Made by a program: the position numbers and the translations under genes. 64,000 nt of DNA from Endomychus coccineus (taxonomy: Eukaryota; Arthropoda; Insecta; Coleoptera; Endomychidae): NCBI GenBank assembly GCA_958510875.1, contig OY294067.1, positions 61,702,039 to 61,766,038 of the forward strand. The letters are read 5' to 3'. Position 1 is the first letter of the stretch; every line of letters starts with the position of its first letter. Positions 1-11,242 of this stretch are shown here, one piece after another. The notes beneath the pieces were generated by a model. The model was not told the origin of the DNA, ran no database searches, and saw only the letters and a list, made by a program, of their open reading frames with translations.

Positions 1-1015
1 AAAGACCTCACTAGGCAGAGTTCCACTATTTCACTATTCTATCGAGAAGATGTGACTAGATTGATCTCGTCTAGTCCATCTATCTGGAATTTCTCGCGGC
101 GGAACAATAGAGGAGATTTCTGATGAACATCGACCAAGGCCACATCTATAGGGAAGGGCAAGATCGCTCACCTTCTTACGATATTCTAGAGAGGTCAATG
201 AATTCGTAAGTGTGACATCATCAATCAAGGAATCGCTCACTTCTGGATAGAATCCAAGAGCTTCATCGTAACTTTGGAAGCCTAATTCCAAACAGGTTCT
301 CCAGGACAGGTCAAAACTATGCTTTGTAGATTATCAGGAGCTACTGAGATGCAAAGGAACTTTTGACACAGAATAGAAAACCAAATATTCATCAAGCGGT
401 GTTCGCAATAGACCTCACATGATCATCCCATATGAGGGTGATCCATCCCATATATTGGTGATCTCGAGCATGAATATGGAAGACTTTATAGGAATAGTTG
501 TACCTGACATCATCATATTAGGGATTCTGTGATCCGCCTTCCTAGACGAGACGCAAGCTCGAGTTTTGGTTGCATTAAACTCTACTAGATTATCAGATTC
601 TCATTCCAAAATCATTGCCAGATCCCTGTTAATTGCGTCAACCTGTCTCTATCTCGCTCTTCCGGCTTCATTGGAAAGTATAGAGGTTTTAGATGAGAAG
701 AGGAACAAAGTTAAGGTGGCAAAAGTTTCCCACTAGAGTGGTACTAGACTCGGTCAAATGCTTTGGAGATATCCAATGATACAGCTAGAAATTTTCCATG
801 TTTTTCAATATATTTCTGCCATGCATGTGTTACGTAGGCTAGCAGGACTTCTGTTGATCTCTGCTGACGAGAGCCATAATGCTGGTCATCCACGATTTTG
901 AAGCGTTCTAGATATTGGATGAGCTATATGGTTCTATAATTATAAGCAGGGATTGGACTCTAGCTGTCTAGCTGAGTATTCTTGCCTTGTAGATCCAAAG
1001 TGCAATTCGCTGCAA
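1..1015 (-). mobile_element. Jockey-like LINE reverse transcriptase remnant
   Basis: Read on the minus strand this is the 3' half of a non-LTR retrotransposon ORF2. Around 900-740 there is an RT region with 'QYLERFKIVDDQHYG' followed by motif A 'AVSLDISKAFDRV', holding the first catalytic Asp. The C-terminal region (291-34) contains 'LTNSLTSLEYRKKVSDLALP' and 'GRCSSEISSIVPPRE', typical of insect Jockey-type ORF2 ends. Stops and frameshifts break the frame between these blocks and motif C (YADD) is not recognisable, so the copy is dead. It runs off the left edge of the window. A second copy of the same family lies at 16060-17290 on the same strand. Confidence 0.8.
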
Positions 1016-3045
1016 ACATTACAGGCTGGCTTTTTTTGTAGTACAGTAGCCAGTATGCCCCATCTTTGATTAGGGGAGGGTATTAACTGGGAGTAAAATT
1101 CCTACTAATTGCTTTGACGAAAGTCCAAAACGGTCTGCTGAAAGAGGTCGAGTTACGGAGAAAGAGTTTCAATGAGTTCACCATGAGCTGGTTCATTTGG
1201 TGGTAAAGAGAGGCAACAGAGAAATTTTGTTTGTTTGTGATTATCAAGCTTGAACCACAATACATAAAATTCTTGTGGTTGTAGATTCTTCTCTCGGTGC
1301 CATCGGGTTAAATTAACTTAAACTTACTGTATAGTTTTGAATCAATTCAATGTATACTTTGAGAGTCATTATTTTCTTACATTTTTAACCCTTCATGAAA
1401 CGATGTTTTAATCACACGATTCTCATGTGAAACAGCAAAGTTCGTTACCGAACAACAAACAATTCCTTGTCAAAATTTGATTATGACAGGACCTTTCGTT
1501 TTTGAGTTATCGTATATAAATATTTCGGGAACGACAGAAAGACGGACGGATTTTTTCAAAGTTGCTTAAAATTAGATGAAAAATACGATGTTTTTAACGA
1601 TTTTATAAATAGCTGATATAAATATATCTACGGTTTCGGCTTATGTAGTGTACAGTCATTTGGAATTCCCGGAATTTGAAGAATAAACTCAAATTTATAC
1701 CAGAGCTTGCAACATTTAATTTTAAATAATCAATGCTGACAAATCATTTCACCGCAGTACTTGGAGTTATCAACTAAAGCTAAATGTAATATCAAGTCCT
1801 CAAATATTGGAGACCAATCTGAATGTAGTTGAAATTTAGGATTAGATGTAATCATTTAGTTGTTAATGGTGTGGTGAATTATAGGTATCGATTCGGTCAT
1901 TTAATATCATGTAACTATTGTTTTTGATTGTTTTAAAATTTCTTTATGTTCCAAAAGGTGATTCGTCCTCTTCTATGAATCTATAACTCCTCAAATGCTC
2001 GAGTAATTTTACATAGAAATTGCATCCAGTTTGTCCTTTGTACAAGGCACTGTAGTCAACACACTTCAACTCATGAGCGCGATTCCTTCTATTTAGCTTT
2101 TTTAGATTTTGAATTATAGATATATGAGTATGGATTATTTGTTATTTCAAACGCGACGTTTTTATTAGATTATAAAAACCAGATTATGATATGATAGGTG
2201 ACATTGAAAACTATGGAATAAGAGATAGAATTACTTGTCTGCATTACTTTTTAAACCTAAATGTAATATTACGTATTGTTATTTTGAATGCAAAGTTCAA
2301 TTAATATTAATGTATTATTTGATGAATTAGTTCAATTTGCAAATTTCAATTGTTTTTTTCTATAATTTGATTAAGCGAGAGTAAAAAATCTGTATCTCCG
2401 GTTCTATATACTTATCGGATTGAGGTCAACATGGTATACAGTTTTAGGATAAAATAAATGTATCAGAACACCATTCTCGATGCGACTTTCGACAATTGAA
2501 ATATATGTATTGTATGATATATGAGCGTTCAAAGTTCGACCTTAAAAGGAGAGGTCAGTGCGAAGATATGGAAAGAAACTATAATACAACATGCACTGAA
2601 TATAAGTCGCTCTAAGTCTCTTCAGACATTACGGCCAAATAGAAGTAGTTAGGATGAACCTGACAGGCTAGAATCTGATGAAAGAACTTTAAAATACCTT
2701 CTGGAGATGTTAAATAAAAATGTCAGTGTATAATCTATGACCAACATGTTAATTTCAAAGAATATTTGAGAAAATCCAATTTTATGTTGCTCATACCACG
2801 TGACTGGAAGCAGTGGAGGAGTCTAACTCAATATTACCTACAACCTCCTAAAATTTCAGATCACTATGTTCGCAGATTTTAAGCCCCTCATTCCGAATTT
2901 TCAGTCACGAAAGGTAGGTTAGTGAATGTAGCACAACGTTTAACTATGTCCCCATAGCTTGTAGAACAAATATAAAAATGAAAAAAGAGAATACTAAAAA
3001 ATATAAACACATAATTCAATAAAATATAAAAGAGTTGGCACTATG
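1016..3045. other. Unassigned AT-rich intergenic DNA
   Basis: I see no supported gene here. Around 1480-1620 there is a stretch with a pan-insect repeat flavour (tandem 'gacagaaagacggacgga'), probably part of a short interspersed or DNA-element remnant, but no ends could be defined. Confidence 0.5.
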
Positions 3046-3047
3046 GA

Positions 3048-3246
3048 TACACTATGACACTATAAATGAGAAGCAATCACCCTTATCCACCAAAAGTACT
3101 ATTGAAGAACTGAGGACCTAAGAAGTAGCCATATTCCAGAGTAGACTACTTATTTATTCTGATGATGGCTACTTGATAGCTGAAGGTTCCTCTGTACTTA
3201 ACAGTATTTCTAGTGGATACGGATAGGGTGGTTGTTCCTAATTTAT
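3048..3246. repeat. Inverted pair of PLE terminal repeats
   Basis: The left arm carries 'aatcacccttatccac' and 'ctgaggacctaagaagtagc'. The right arm is its reverse complement ('gatggctacttgatagctga' ... 'ggatagggtggttgttcc'). The same module occurs at 37840-37930, at the start of a Penelope-like element, and as a second inverted pair at 58085-58495. I read it as terminal-repeat DNA of that PLE family left without its coding region. Confidence 0.6.
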
Positions 3247-3249
3247 AGA

Positions 3250-5450
3250 TAAACCAAAAAATGTTTGTAAAAATAAATCTATTTTTAAAATTAATTCAGA
3301 GGAAATAAATGATGATATAATGATAAAAGCTATCTGATGGTATAGGTAATTGAAAAAGAGTATAATCTACAATCTACAATGAAATATACCAGCTGAGAAA
3401 CTGAATAGTAAAATAGAGAAAATACCACATCAAATAGAAAACATAATAATGGAGATGAAATAATAAATAAATATGAATAACTGATTAAAAATATTAATAA
3501 TCGTAATAGCTGCATAGTCCATCAATGGAAAAAATAAGAAATTAAACATAACCCATCTCAACCTAATGAAATTCCAATTATATTAGGAGAATAAATTTGA
3601 AATGTTATGGATATTCCAAATAAAGCTAAATAAAATGAATCGATTCGCAATTAAAGCCCCTCATCACTATAATAAATTAATGAAACAAAACTAGAAATTA
3701 ATCAATATTAGTATTGTAATATTATTCTATTGAATATAATATAGTGAAATTCGAAAAAATATTATTTGCATAAGAACCCACTCTTGAACAAAATAGAACA
3801 GGATTCGACCCAAAAATAGTTGAAAGGACTGTAAGTTTTGTTGGTTAAATACACAACATTTCAATCAGGGTTGGAGAACATTTTCGGTATTCTGAACACG
3901 ACAATAGAGGGAAATCATCCATAGTTAAACCAGTTAAAATGTATCGAAATACATAGAAATTATTATACCTTGAAGATGAAAGACTGAACGTCATCAAGGG
4001 AATAGTTTTCATTCGGGAAATCGTAAGTACTCATTTTTTATCCACTTATTCTTATTTTCCTCATTATCTATCAGTGTTAACTTTGTGCCAAGCAACCGTG
4101 TAAATTTCACATGATTAAAGTAACTATTCCATCTTAATGACCATGTATTATTTTATTCAATATTATTTCGCTTGATGCGATAACTAGCAAGTACTTTCTT
4201 CACTACTCTTGTTTGAATATAATGAAGACGAGACAGAAAATGGAATTGAGCAACATCAATTTATCTCATAAGAGAGAGTCCTCGAGAAAAGAAAGTGAGC
4301 CTGTAGCATGTCTGTTTTAGCAACCAGAAGAATAATAAATTCATGCTTGTCGTTTATCCATATATTATTAAATGTAGTTTTGAATAGTTTCACGCATTAA
4401 ATATATAGTATTATACAATATCCAATAAATTTTATATTTACATACTACCTACTTTATGTAACATGATTTGGATAGCTTATTATGATCAATGTTCGATAAT
4501 TTACTTAATTGCTATTATTATAATAAGGCAAAGTCTTCAGAAATTATATGAAAGGAACAGTTTATCATGAATCAATAAAATAAATAGGTAGTTGTAAGAA
4601 GGTTTTAGGGAAAAAAAGTATAAAGCTGAAGTTTGGAATATATACCCAGATTGTCGTACTAGAAGATAGAGCATAATATAGTCGGGGCCACACGATGCGT
4701 CTAATACTTTCCACCGTTCGACCCACCGGTTCCGGTTCCTCTTTTCAGATCCAGTTCTGATCCGGATTTCCATTATTGTATAATCCGTGTCTGGTCTAAC
4801 CAGGATAGGAGATCCGGTTCCGATTCCGGTTCCCATTCCGGTTCAAATTCCAGTTTCGATAAATAAAAGCACTCAAGAGTAGTCAGGCAGATGTTCCTTT
4901 GACGTTCTGAAGTTGGCAAATATTGTATTTAAGTTACGAAAAAAGTATCATTAGATACGTGACGTCATTCATTCCTATTTTTCAAATCGATTTTTGTCTA
5001 AGCTAGAATTTCTTTAAAAGAATAATATCAAAAGTAAATAACATATTTGAGAATCTAATTTGCTTAACTATAATTTGATAATTAACATATTTTATAGAAA
5101 TATTAGGTATATACATATAATTAAATATAGATTGAAGTGAACAATGCTTGTCGTCTATTGCTCCCATACAATGAGGAAAGTTTCATCGCTCACAAAATGT
5201 ATTTGCTGTTCTTCCCATTCAACTTTCATTGTAACAACTTACATTAATTGCTTCTTAATGATATTTTTATTTATTTCTACAACATTTTGCGTTTTCTAGG
5301 AGACCTAGCTTAACCTCTACCTGAATATGAGGATGAACAAGACGAACTCGATGATGAAGAGGACCGTAAGGTTAGGGTTAGTTGAATCGTAACTTAGAAC
5401 ACGAAAACAAAACGAGGCAGATAATAATCCAAAAAATACGAAAATCCAAA
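3250..5450. other. Intergenic DNA with a short GGTTCC-rich block
   Basis: No gene is supported. At about 4720-4860 there is a low-complexity block of repeated 'ccggttcc'/'ggttccgattccggttcc' motifs. It creates a 99-codon minus frame of Gly/Thr/Arg repeats that I do not regard as coding. The rest is plain AT-rich sequence. Confidence 0.5.
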
Positions 5451-5454
5451 AGGA

Positions 5455-5610
5455 GAGCTTACGAATGTTACAATACCTCAAAGCCCTGCAATAAATGAAA
5501 GAAGAGATGCCTGCACATACGAGTGGCTACTATACGACCTGTTTCACCAATGTAGACTATACCACAAGAACAGATAATGCTATAAGCATCTTCTAACTGG
5601 AGAGGAGGAA
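5455..5610 (-). mobile_element. PLE GIY-YIG endonuclease fragment
   Basis: On the minus strand the translation contains 'IICSCGIVYIGETGRIVATR'. This matches the GIY-YIG nuclease core that ends Penelope-like retroelement proteins (CSCG spacer, then the VYIGETGR strand with the catalytic Arg). The preceding DNA, 'ccccttcctcctctcc', is nearly the same as at 51370, so this belongs to the family of the plus-strand copy at 51350-51920. The frame closes soon after; only this domain remains. Confidence 0.7.
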
Positions 5611-5629
5611 GGGGATCTATGATGGGTTT

Positions 5630-5800
5630 TTTTAGAAGCCAGAAGAATCGTTTTCAGTTCAACTCTCTAGCGTGCCCTGAAGATGACACCTCTAATGGTT
5701 GGCATAAGTCGTGCTATTGTGGAGCAGAATCTATCCGGAATCCAACAATTCTTAAGATTAGCTATCCGAGGAATTATACTATTCGAAATAGTGTAAACAT
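5630..5800 (+). repeat. PLE terminal repeat, opposite orientation to its neighbour
   Basis: The sequence 'tgccctgaagatgacacctc' followed by 'cggaatccaacaattcttaa' resembles the tail of the PLE copy at 51815-51910 ('tgccctgaagatgcagatat'). It lies in plus orientation directly beside the minus-strand GIY-YIG fragment, so the two pieces are head to head rather than a simple full-length end. Confidence 0.55.
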
Positions 5801-5977
5801 CATGAAAATGGAAAATTTGAAATATCAATAACTTAATATTTTTAAATAGCACACCACAATATCTTTTCCTCCATGAGATTGGCCGATTGATTCTCATTAA
5901 AAAAGATATAATGTACTATCGATATTCGAACTTACTGAATAGTGGATTCTTGTTACAAAAATTTTTATACTTTAATA

Positions 5978-6150
5978 TTGACGATACAATTTCGATTATT
6001 CGTGGTTCTGTTCGTTTCGACGGCGTGGGCTTTTTTTGATTGAAATTTGTACGATATGGACGCTTGTGCTATAATTAGTTTTAATAAACCCTTTTTGACA
6101 TGATGAGTCTTCTGATGATGGTCGTGAGACCGAAACGTACGTAAAGACGA
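5978..6150 (+). repeat. Solo PLE-type terminal repeat
   Basis: It contains 'gtttcgacggcgtgggc', 'tcttctgatgatggtcgtga' and 'gaccgaaacgtacgtaaaga'. A diverged inverted copy of the whole ~175-bp module lies at 31090-31285, just downstream of PLE copy B. 'Gat-gat-gntc-gAAACG' type sequences are characteristic of Penelope-like element ends. No coding region is attached here. Confidence 0.55.
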
Positions 6151-6154
6151 AAAT

Positions 6155-6415
6155 TTAAAACAGAGTGTTAATGTGACAGTCCACTTTCTCGAAAACTATG
6201 ACATATATGAAATTTGGCAGATATAAACAGTCGAAACTGATGCTTATATTTATTATAAAATGACTTCCTTTTTTCCCGTCATTTCGGGTCACGTGACCCC
6301 AACATAATTTTTTTAAATGGGACAACCGGTATAATATTACAATTTTGAATATATCATTCAAAAACAGATTCAACGATACCACACCTGTCATCATTGTATT
6401 GTGCAGTAATGATAA
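6155..6415. repeat. Left terminal inverted repeat
   Basis: Left arm of the element above. It pairs with 7565-7840 over about 240 bp with scattered mismatches and small indels. Confidence 0.75.
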
Positions 6416-6544
6416 TAGGGCAATTAAATGAACATCTGTATAGTTTCAAATAGTAGCTACCAAAAATAAATTATTCCATTAAAAAACGTAACATAGGGAA
6501 TTAAAAGGTACAAGTAATTAAAATAATTAAAGAAAATATTCAAA

Positions 6545-7388
6545 TTGATGACCATGTACATTGACACAATGTTCAAACCTTGTTAAAAGATTTCTTGCGA
6601 GTGCTGCTGCAATCATTTTTCAGGAAATGTGTTATCAAGATATTCTCTAACTGGCCCAAAAAAGTGAGGAGATGCTGGTAATTCTGGTAGAGTATTTTGA
6701 AGAAAATCTTAGTATCTTTGCCCCGTTAATGTTCCTTCATAAAAATAGGGACCAATCAACCGACCGTTAAATAAACCGCACCAAACATTGATTCCCCATA
6801 TTGTTTGAAAATTGGTTTCGCGCATCCACTTTGGATTCCTCTGCGACCAATAATGACAATTATGGCGATTAACAATACCATTGTTATGAAATCTACTCTC
6901 ATCACTTCATAATATTTTTTCTAAAAAAGAAGGGTCATCATTACGTTGTACTAATACTTCAGCAATAAAATTTAATCTCCTTTCAGAATCTGCAGGAACT
7001 AAACCTTGTGTTAAATGTATTTTATAAGGATGGTATTTGTGATTTTTTAATACTCTTTGTATTGAACTTCTACTTATTTGTAATTCTTGTTCAAGAAATC
7101 GTATGGAGGCGTGTGGATTTACCTGAAGATAAGCCAAAATATTTTTCACATTGTCATCTGTCTGAGTGGTCTTTGACGAGCAACTTGATTCTTACCGCTT
7201 GAAAAAGAACGAAAGCTAATAAAAGTTCTTAGCTTTCGTTCGACATAGGCAAAAGTATTTTTGCTTGGAGTTATTCCATGAGGAAAACGATTTCTGTACA
7301 AACATTGAGCATGAGTTTTGTTTTTTCCACATTCTCCATAAATAAGTAGCATGTCAACATATTCATCGTAAGTAAAAATTGAAGGCAT
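6545..7388 (-). pseudogene. Broken transposase with N-terminal HTH (DUF4817-like)
   Basis: Translation starts at 7388. The first block (7388-7150) resembles the N-terminal helix-turn-helix domain, called DUF4817, that precedes many insect IS630/Tc1/mariner transposases ('YVDMLLIYGECGKNKTHAQC'). A frameshift leads to the second block, 'NPHASIRFLEQELQISRSSI' then 'QRVLKNHKYHPYKIHL', the second HTH. After a stop comes the first acidic motif 'SDESRFHNNG' and 'WGINVWCGLFNGRLIGP'. A deletion then joins 'LPELPASP' to 'GPVREYLDNTFP' and to the extreme C-terminus 'CVNVHGHQFE', so the second Asp and the third acidic residue are gone. It is inactive: one frameshift, at least two stops and deletions of catalytic sequence. 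Confidence 0.75.
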
Positions 7389-7564
7389 TATTTAGGTTTA
7401 TTACAGTGTCTTTACAAGATTATGACTTAATAATTAATGACAGTTCTTGGATAAACTTCACCTAACAATACTGAATGCTACAATAGTTATTTGTTTCATA
7501 GCCACCTAAATTTTTGAGTGCAAAATATTGCTTTAATAAATTTAGTAAAAATAAATAGCCCTTA

Positions 7565-7840
7565 TTATCATTACTGCACAATACAATGATGACAAGTGTG
7601 GTATCGTTGAAATTTTTTTTGAATGACATATCCAAAATTGTAATGTTATACCGATTGTCCCATTTAAAAAAATTATGTTGGGGTCACGTGACTCTAAATG
7701 ACAGGAAAAACAGAAGTCATTTTATAATAAATATAAGCATCAGTTTCGATTGTTAATATCTGCCAAATTTCATATATGTCATGTTAACAGTTTTCGAGAA
7801 ATTGGACTGTCAAAACGTCGTGGGACATCCTGTATAATAC
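7565..7840. repeat. Right terminal inverted repeat
   Basis: Right arm of the 6151-7840 element. It ends near the 'acatcctgta' sequence at about 7840, just upstream of a TAATAC context. Confidence 0.75.
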
Positions 7841-7844
7841 TATC

Positions 7845-8495
7845 GATATTTAAAGAGGGAATTAGGAAATAAAATTTGTTACAAAATAGCACGAGCTCCA
7901 AATGAGATTACCAGCCCCGTATCCTCAATACATTCATTGCTCTCAAATAATATTAAATGATTCAATGTGATTTAAATTATTCTCAAAATGGTATTGAGAT
8001 TTGAAAATTGAACTCCACGGTGTGATTTGGCTGATACAACTGCTGGACTAGAGGCTAAGCCTCAAAAAATATATGAGTTATATATAAATTCTCGGGAAAT
8101 ATATAAGTGGAGAAAACAAATCGTGAAATATTCCCCTCGTCGGCACGTCGGCACTTGGAAGAGTCCTGGAGAACGACCTAATTGTTGGTTTGCTTTGCAA
8201 ATTCAAATAATCTTGTCCTTTGATCTTATTTTGTGTTTGGCTTTTTTGGCACAGAACTGTTGTTTATAATCCTATTGTCAATTAATTATATCACAAACTA
8301 TTTTTTTTGCGATATTCTGTTTGGACGTAAGTAAAAAACTGAAACATAGACTGTTGAACTAGACGTCCAATGCCAATATTTATCTTTTCATGGCTATGAT
8401 TTTACCACACAACGTAAGAAGTACTACATATGGAAAATTATATGTAATTATCATTGTGCTGAGTTACGGTATGATTTACTTGAAATGATGACTAC
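7845..8495. other. Unassigned intergenic DNA
   Basis: No gene or repeat could be recognised. An 80-codon plus frame at 8027-8269 has no family resemblance and begins at a non-ATG codon. Confidence 0.45.
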
Positions 8496-9586
8496 TCACG
8501 TTCAGCTGTAACTGTCGATTAAGGCTAGATGAAGACGTTCTATATTTTATTTGATCTATCTACATAATATAGAAGACAAATACAACATACTCACTGATTG
8601 AGTCAATCACTCATCATTATATCTACCATACTCTAAAACGGATCTACTTGAAACTTGACAGATATGTTCCTTATATGACGTAGGCACCTTCTAATAACAG
8701 ATTTTCCTACCTGGGCTACGTGTACCGTGGTTGTGTGAAACCATTTGACGTAGATGTTCATTCTTTGCGAAGTAAAGTAGCACTGCTTTGCAGTAGACTT
8801 GCCGGGGATCTAATATTTGCAATTCCTTGTAGACTAGATGAGATGGATATTGAACCTAACATTATCTTTAAGAACTTCTTTTGTAGTCGTTCTATTTCTT
8901 GATAATTATATCCGCTAAGTGCACCCCATGCAATAATTCTTAAGCTGATGATGTTGCTGAAAGGCTGAACTTATAAAAGAGATGTCTGAGTTTTTCATTT
9001 ATCTCATAATCATATAAATTCTAACGTAGATATCTATCTATAGTTAGTCCTAGGTATTTAAAAGATGTTACTGATGATTGAATTTCAGAAGTATTAAGCT
9101 TTTGCTTTAATAAGTTAAAAACGGGTAAGATTTTGCTTAGGATTCTTATCGGTAAGTATTCATTTTTCGTGATATTGATGGACAGTAGATTAGTGTCATA
9201 CCAATCTTTTATATAATTAAGATCGTATATAGCTATAGCAGTGATTTCGTCCCAGGTATTACCTTAGTAAATACCAACCGTGTCGTTTGCAAATACCGAT
9301 ATATCATTTTTATAGAAGGGCTGGTGTAAGTAAAAGGTCATTTACATATAACGAGAATAGTGTAGGTCCTATTTGGGTACCTTGAGGTACTTCCATTTCT
9401 ATTAGCATTTTGCAGCTGACATGCTCACCGATTTATACTTTTTGAGTTTGTGAAATAGCTTTGAAATAGAGATAATGCTACACCACTAATACCAATACCA
9501 ATACCAATAATAGCTCGCTTAACAAGAGACTAAGAGATACAGTGTCAAAGGCTTTCGCTAAATCAATAAAGCCACGGATGATTTTT

Positions 9587-10668
9587 AAGCTATTGCATAG
9601 CTCTTATCGCGGGCTTTGAGCGCGCCGACCAAATCAAGAAATTCCGTAACGAAAATACCCCCCACTGCGCCTACCATGTAGCTCGGCCGAGCGTTCGCTT
9701 AACGTCTATGTATATGGTACACGAAGCTCACACGGATCGAGACGAGCTGCTCCGAAATCGGACGAATACGTAAGCAGCTGTTTGTGAGAAAGTATATAGG
9801 TGTATAGGTATCTATCATATCTTTATAATGCCACACTCACCGCATGTGCGCTCCGTAAGTATACATGTAGGTATATATACTGTTGTAGATACTGTTCCAA
9901 AAGGTGGGGTAGCTATTTACCAAAATAATAATAATGTTACTAATATTATGACTCCGAATTTCCAAATGAATATTGCACACGTTAGCGATGTTAATGTTAG
10001 GCGCTCATTTGTTGGAGATATTTGTGCGTACTTATGCAAACTTACAAATGGCCTACACATAGTCATGGTAGCAATTTACATTTATCCGAATCCAAAATTG
10101 GACGAGGTAGAGCATTTTATTCATCGCACTTTACTGGAGTACACTGAAGAAGGGTCGAAAATACTTTGTACAAATGGTAATAAATTTCCACTTATCTTGG
10201 CTGGCGATTTCAGCATCAACTTCGCTGATAAAAAATCAGAGCGGTTGACAACTTTTCTTTCGGAAAAATTGAATTTGAAAATGAATAATGATTCACAAGA
10301 ATCCACAACAAAATATGGGACCACCATTGACGCGGTATTTTCCAGATATTTAGAGGATATCAAGTCTCAAACTTATGTTTCTTATTTCAGTTACCATAAA
10401 CCTATAGTTTCAATGATAAAAATTCCTGAATAACCTACATGTATTGTAAGATAATAAAAATATTTTAAACGATATTAACTTCTCATTTATTCAATAACAG
10501 AAAAAAAAATGTTTTTATCGGTCACCACGCTCGAAAAGTGTAACTTGAATTAATATCAAAGAAAAAAAATACTGCATAAATGAAAAATAAATAAATAATT
10601 ATAATTGCATAAGTTGATAAAAAATGCTATGCAATAGCTTCACCGCGGCAGTCCAAGAGTGCCACACG
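9587..10668 (+). mobile_element. Helentron-like rolling-circle element
   Basis: The element begins with AAGCTATTGCATAGC at 9587-9601, and GCTATGCAATAGCTT, its exact inverse, lies at 10626-10640. This is the subterminal inverted-repeat arrangement described for Helentrons. A short hairpin (GGCAGTC/GAGTGCC, 10647-10663) follows, then a T tract at the right edge. Insertion between T residues also fits this group. Inside is an endonuclease/exonuclease/phosphatase (EEP) frame, the C-terminal domain of Helentron Rep-helicase proteins. The Rep and PIF1 helicase regions are absent, so at ~1.08 kb it is a deletion derivative. A GC-richer segment (9600-9780) forms the 5' part. Confidence 0.7.
9828..10433 (+). 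CDS. EEP-type endonuclease fragment of Helentron origin (201 aa)
   Basis: This is an uninterrupted 201-codon ATG frame, the longest intact one in the window. It resembles the C-terminal endonuclease/exonuclease/phosphatase domain of Helentron proteins. The domain starts near residue 26 ('KGGVAIYQNNNN'), continues through 'ICAYLCKLTNGLHIVMVAIY' (about 65-85) and reaches a metal-site strand 'LILAGDFSINFADKK' (about 121-135). It ends with 'YGTTIDAVFSRYLEDI' and 'SYFSYHKPIVSM'. In typical EEP nucleases the GDFN, S-x-ID and SDH motifs carry catalysis. Here GDFN reads GDFS and the SDH-like site reads SYH, so activity is doubtful. The first ~25 residues come from the fused 5' part of the element. 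The frame lies antisense to the disrupted LINE. Confidence 0.65.
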   Translation: MPHSPHVRSVSIHVGIYTVVDTVPKGGVAIYQNNNNVTNIMTPNFQMNIAHVSDVNVRRSFVGDICAYLCKLTNGLHIVMVAIYIYPNPKLDEVEHFIHRTLLEYTEEGSKILCTNGNKFPLILAGDFSINFADKKSERLTTFLSEKLNLKMNNDSQESTTKYGTTIDAVFSRYLEDIKSQTYVSYFSYHKPIVSMIKIPE

Positions 10669-10920
10669 TTTTTTTTATTGTTATCGATGCCGATACTTAA
10701 TAAGTTAGCAATAGCATCTTGTGTAGACAGATTTTCATGAAAGTCATATTGATTAAAGATGCACTACCTATGTTAAATTTATTCATGAACTTGTTAAGAC
10801 GTATTGCTATAGCTTTCTCAAATATTTTAGAAAATACTGATAGTACTGATATTGGTTCATAGTTTGACAAGATATTTGTATGCCTCCCTTTTGACTGGGT
10901 GTTACTAATGCACACTTAAA

Positions 10921-11149
10921 TCAATGGATCAATGGATCACTATCACAGTTCATTCTGTCCATGCTACGACAGACCACATATAACCCCTCGACAAGACAGC
11001 TAACATTTACATGACAGACAGCATATCATAGATATCCCTGTCAATTCAAATAAACTTAAATATGACATGAAGTATAATTCCACATCTTTACACCCCTTTA
11101 GCTGTTTTTAATCATTAGAAATATTTTTATTGTATTGAAACTTGAGAAA
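10921..11149. other. Unassigned short intergenic stretch
   Basis: AT-rich DNA between the LINE remnant and the possible Helitron end. No feature seen apart from a short 'atcaatgg' duplication at 10918-10940. Confidence 0.4.
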
Positions 11150-11242
11150 GGACATTGCGGAGGCGTAGCCGATTCTTCCATCTACGGGTAGTAGCTACGT
11201 CCGGGGGCGTAGAACGCGGACAACTGCTAGTATAATATAAAC
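11150..11242 (+). mobile_element. Possible canonical Helitron 3' end
   Basis: A GC-rich block in AT-rich DNA contains an imperfect hairpin (GTCCGGG ... CGCGGAC, 11199-11221). About ten bases later comes CTAG followed by T. A hairpin 10-12 nt before CTRR-T is the classic Helitron 3' terminus. No 5' end or Rep-helicase sequence was found, so this is only a candidate. Confidence 0.35.

Larger units (their letters stand above)
6151..7840 (-). mobile_element. Tc1/mariner-superfamily element, long TIRs, internally deleted
   Basis: A ~240-bp sequence at 6155-6415 is repeated in inverted orientation at 7565-7840 (shared blocks include 'tgacatatatgaaatttggc', 'ttttttaaatgggacaacc' and 'tcattgtattgtgcagtaat'). 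It flanks a transposase remnant on the minus strand. The right terminus ends with 'gggacatcctgt', the usual ACAGGATGTCC-type end of this group; the left terminus is eroded. Total length is ~1.7 kb. Confidence 0.75.
8500..10920 (-). mobile_element. LINE ORF2 remnant, split by a Helentron
   Basis: Minus-strand reading from 10920 gives the RT segment 'SNYEPISVLSVFSKIFEKAI', interrupted at about 10670. Beyond the insertion, from 9586 down, it resumes as 'IIRGFIDLAKAFDTVSLSLL' (motif A, catalytic Asp). Motif B follows, 'VPQGTQIGPTLFSLYVNDLL', and then a decayed motif C. C-terminal thumb sequence is still readable near 8900-8750 ('QEIERLQKKFLKIMLGS'). Many stops break the frame. The two halves join in frame when the insert is set aside, which supports a single original LINE. 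Confidence 0.8.

Noticed and set aside
4537..4836. 99-codon Gly/Thr/Arg-rich minus frame
   Set aside because: Produced by a GGTTCC-type low-complexity repeat; no conserved domain.
10121..10363. 80-codon minus frame
   Set aside because: Antisense shadow of the EEP endonuclease frame.
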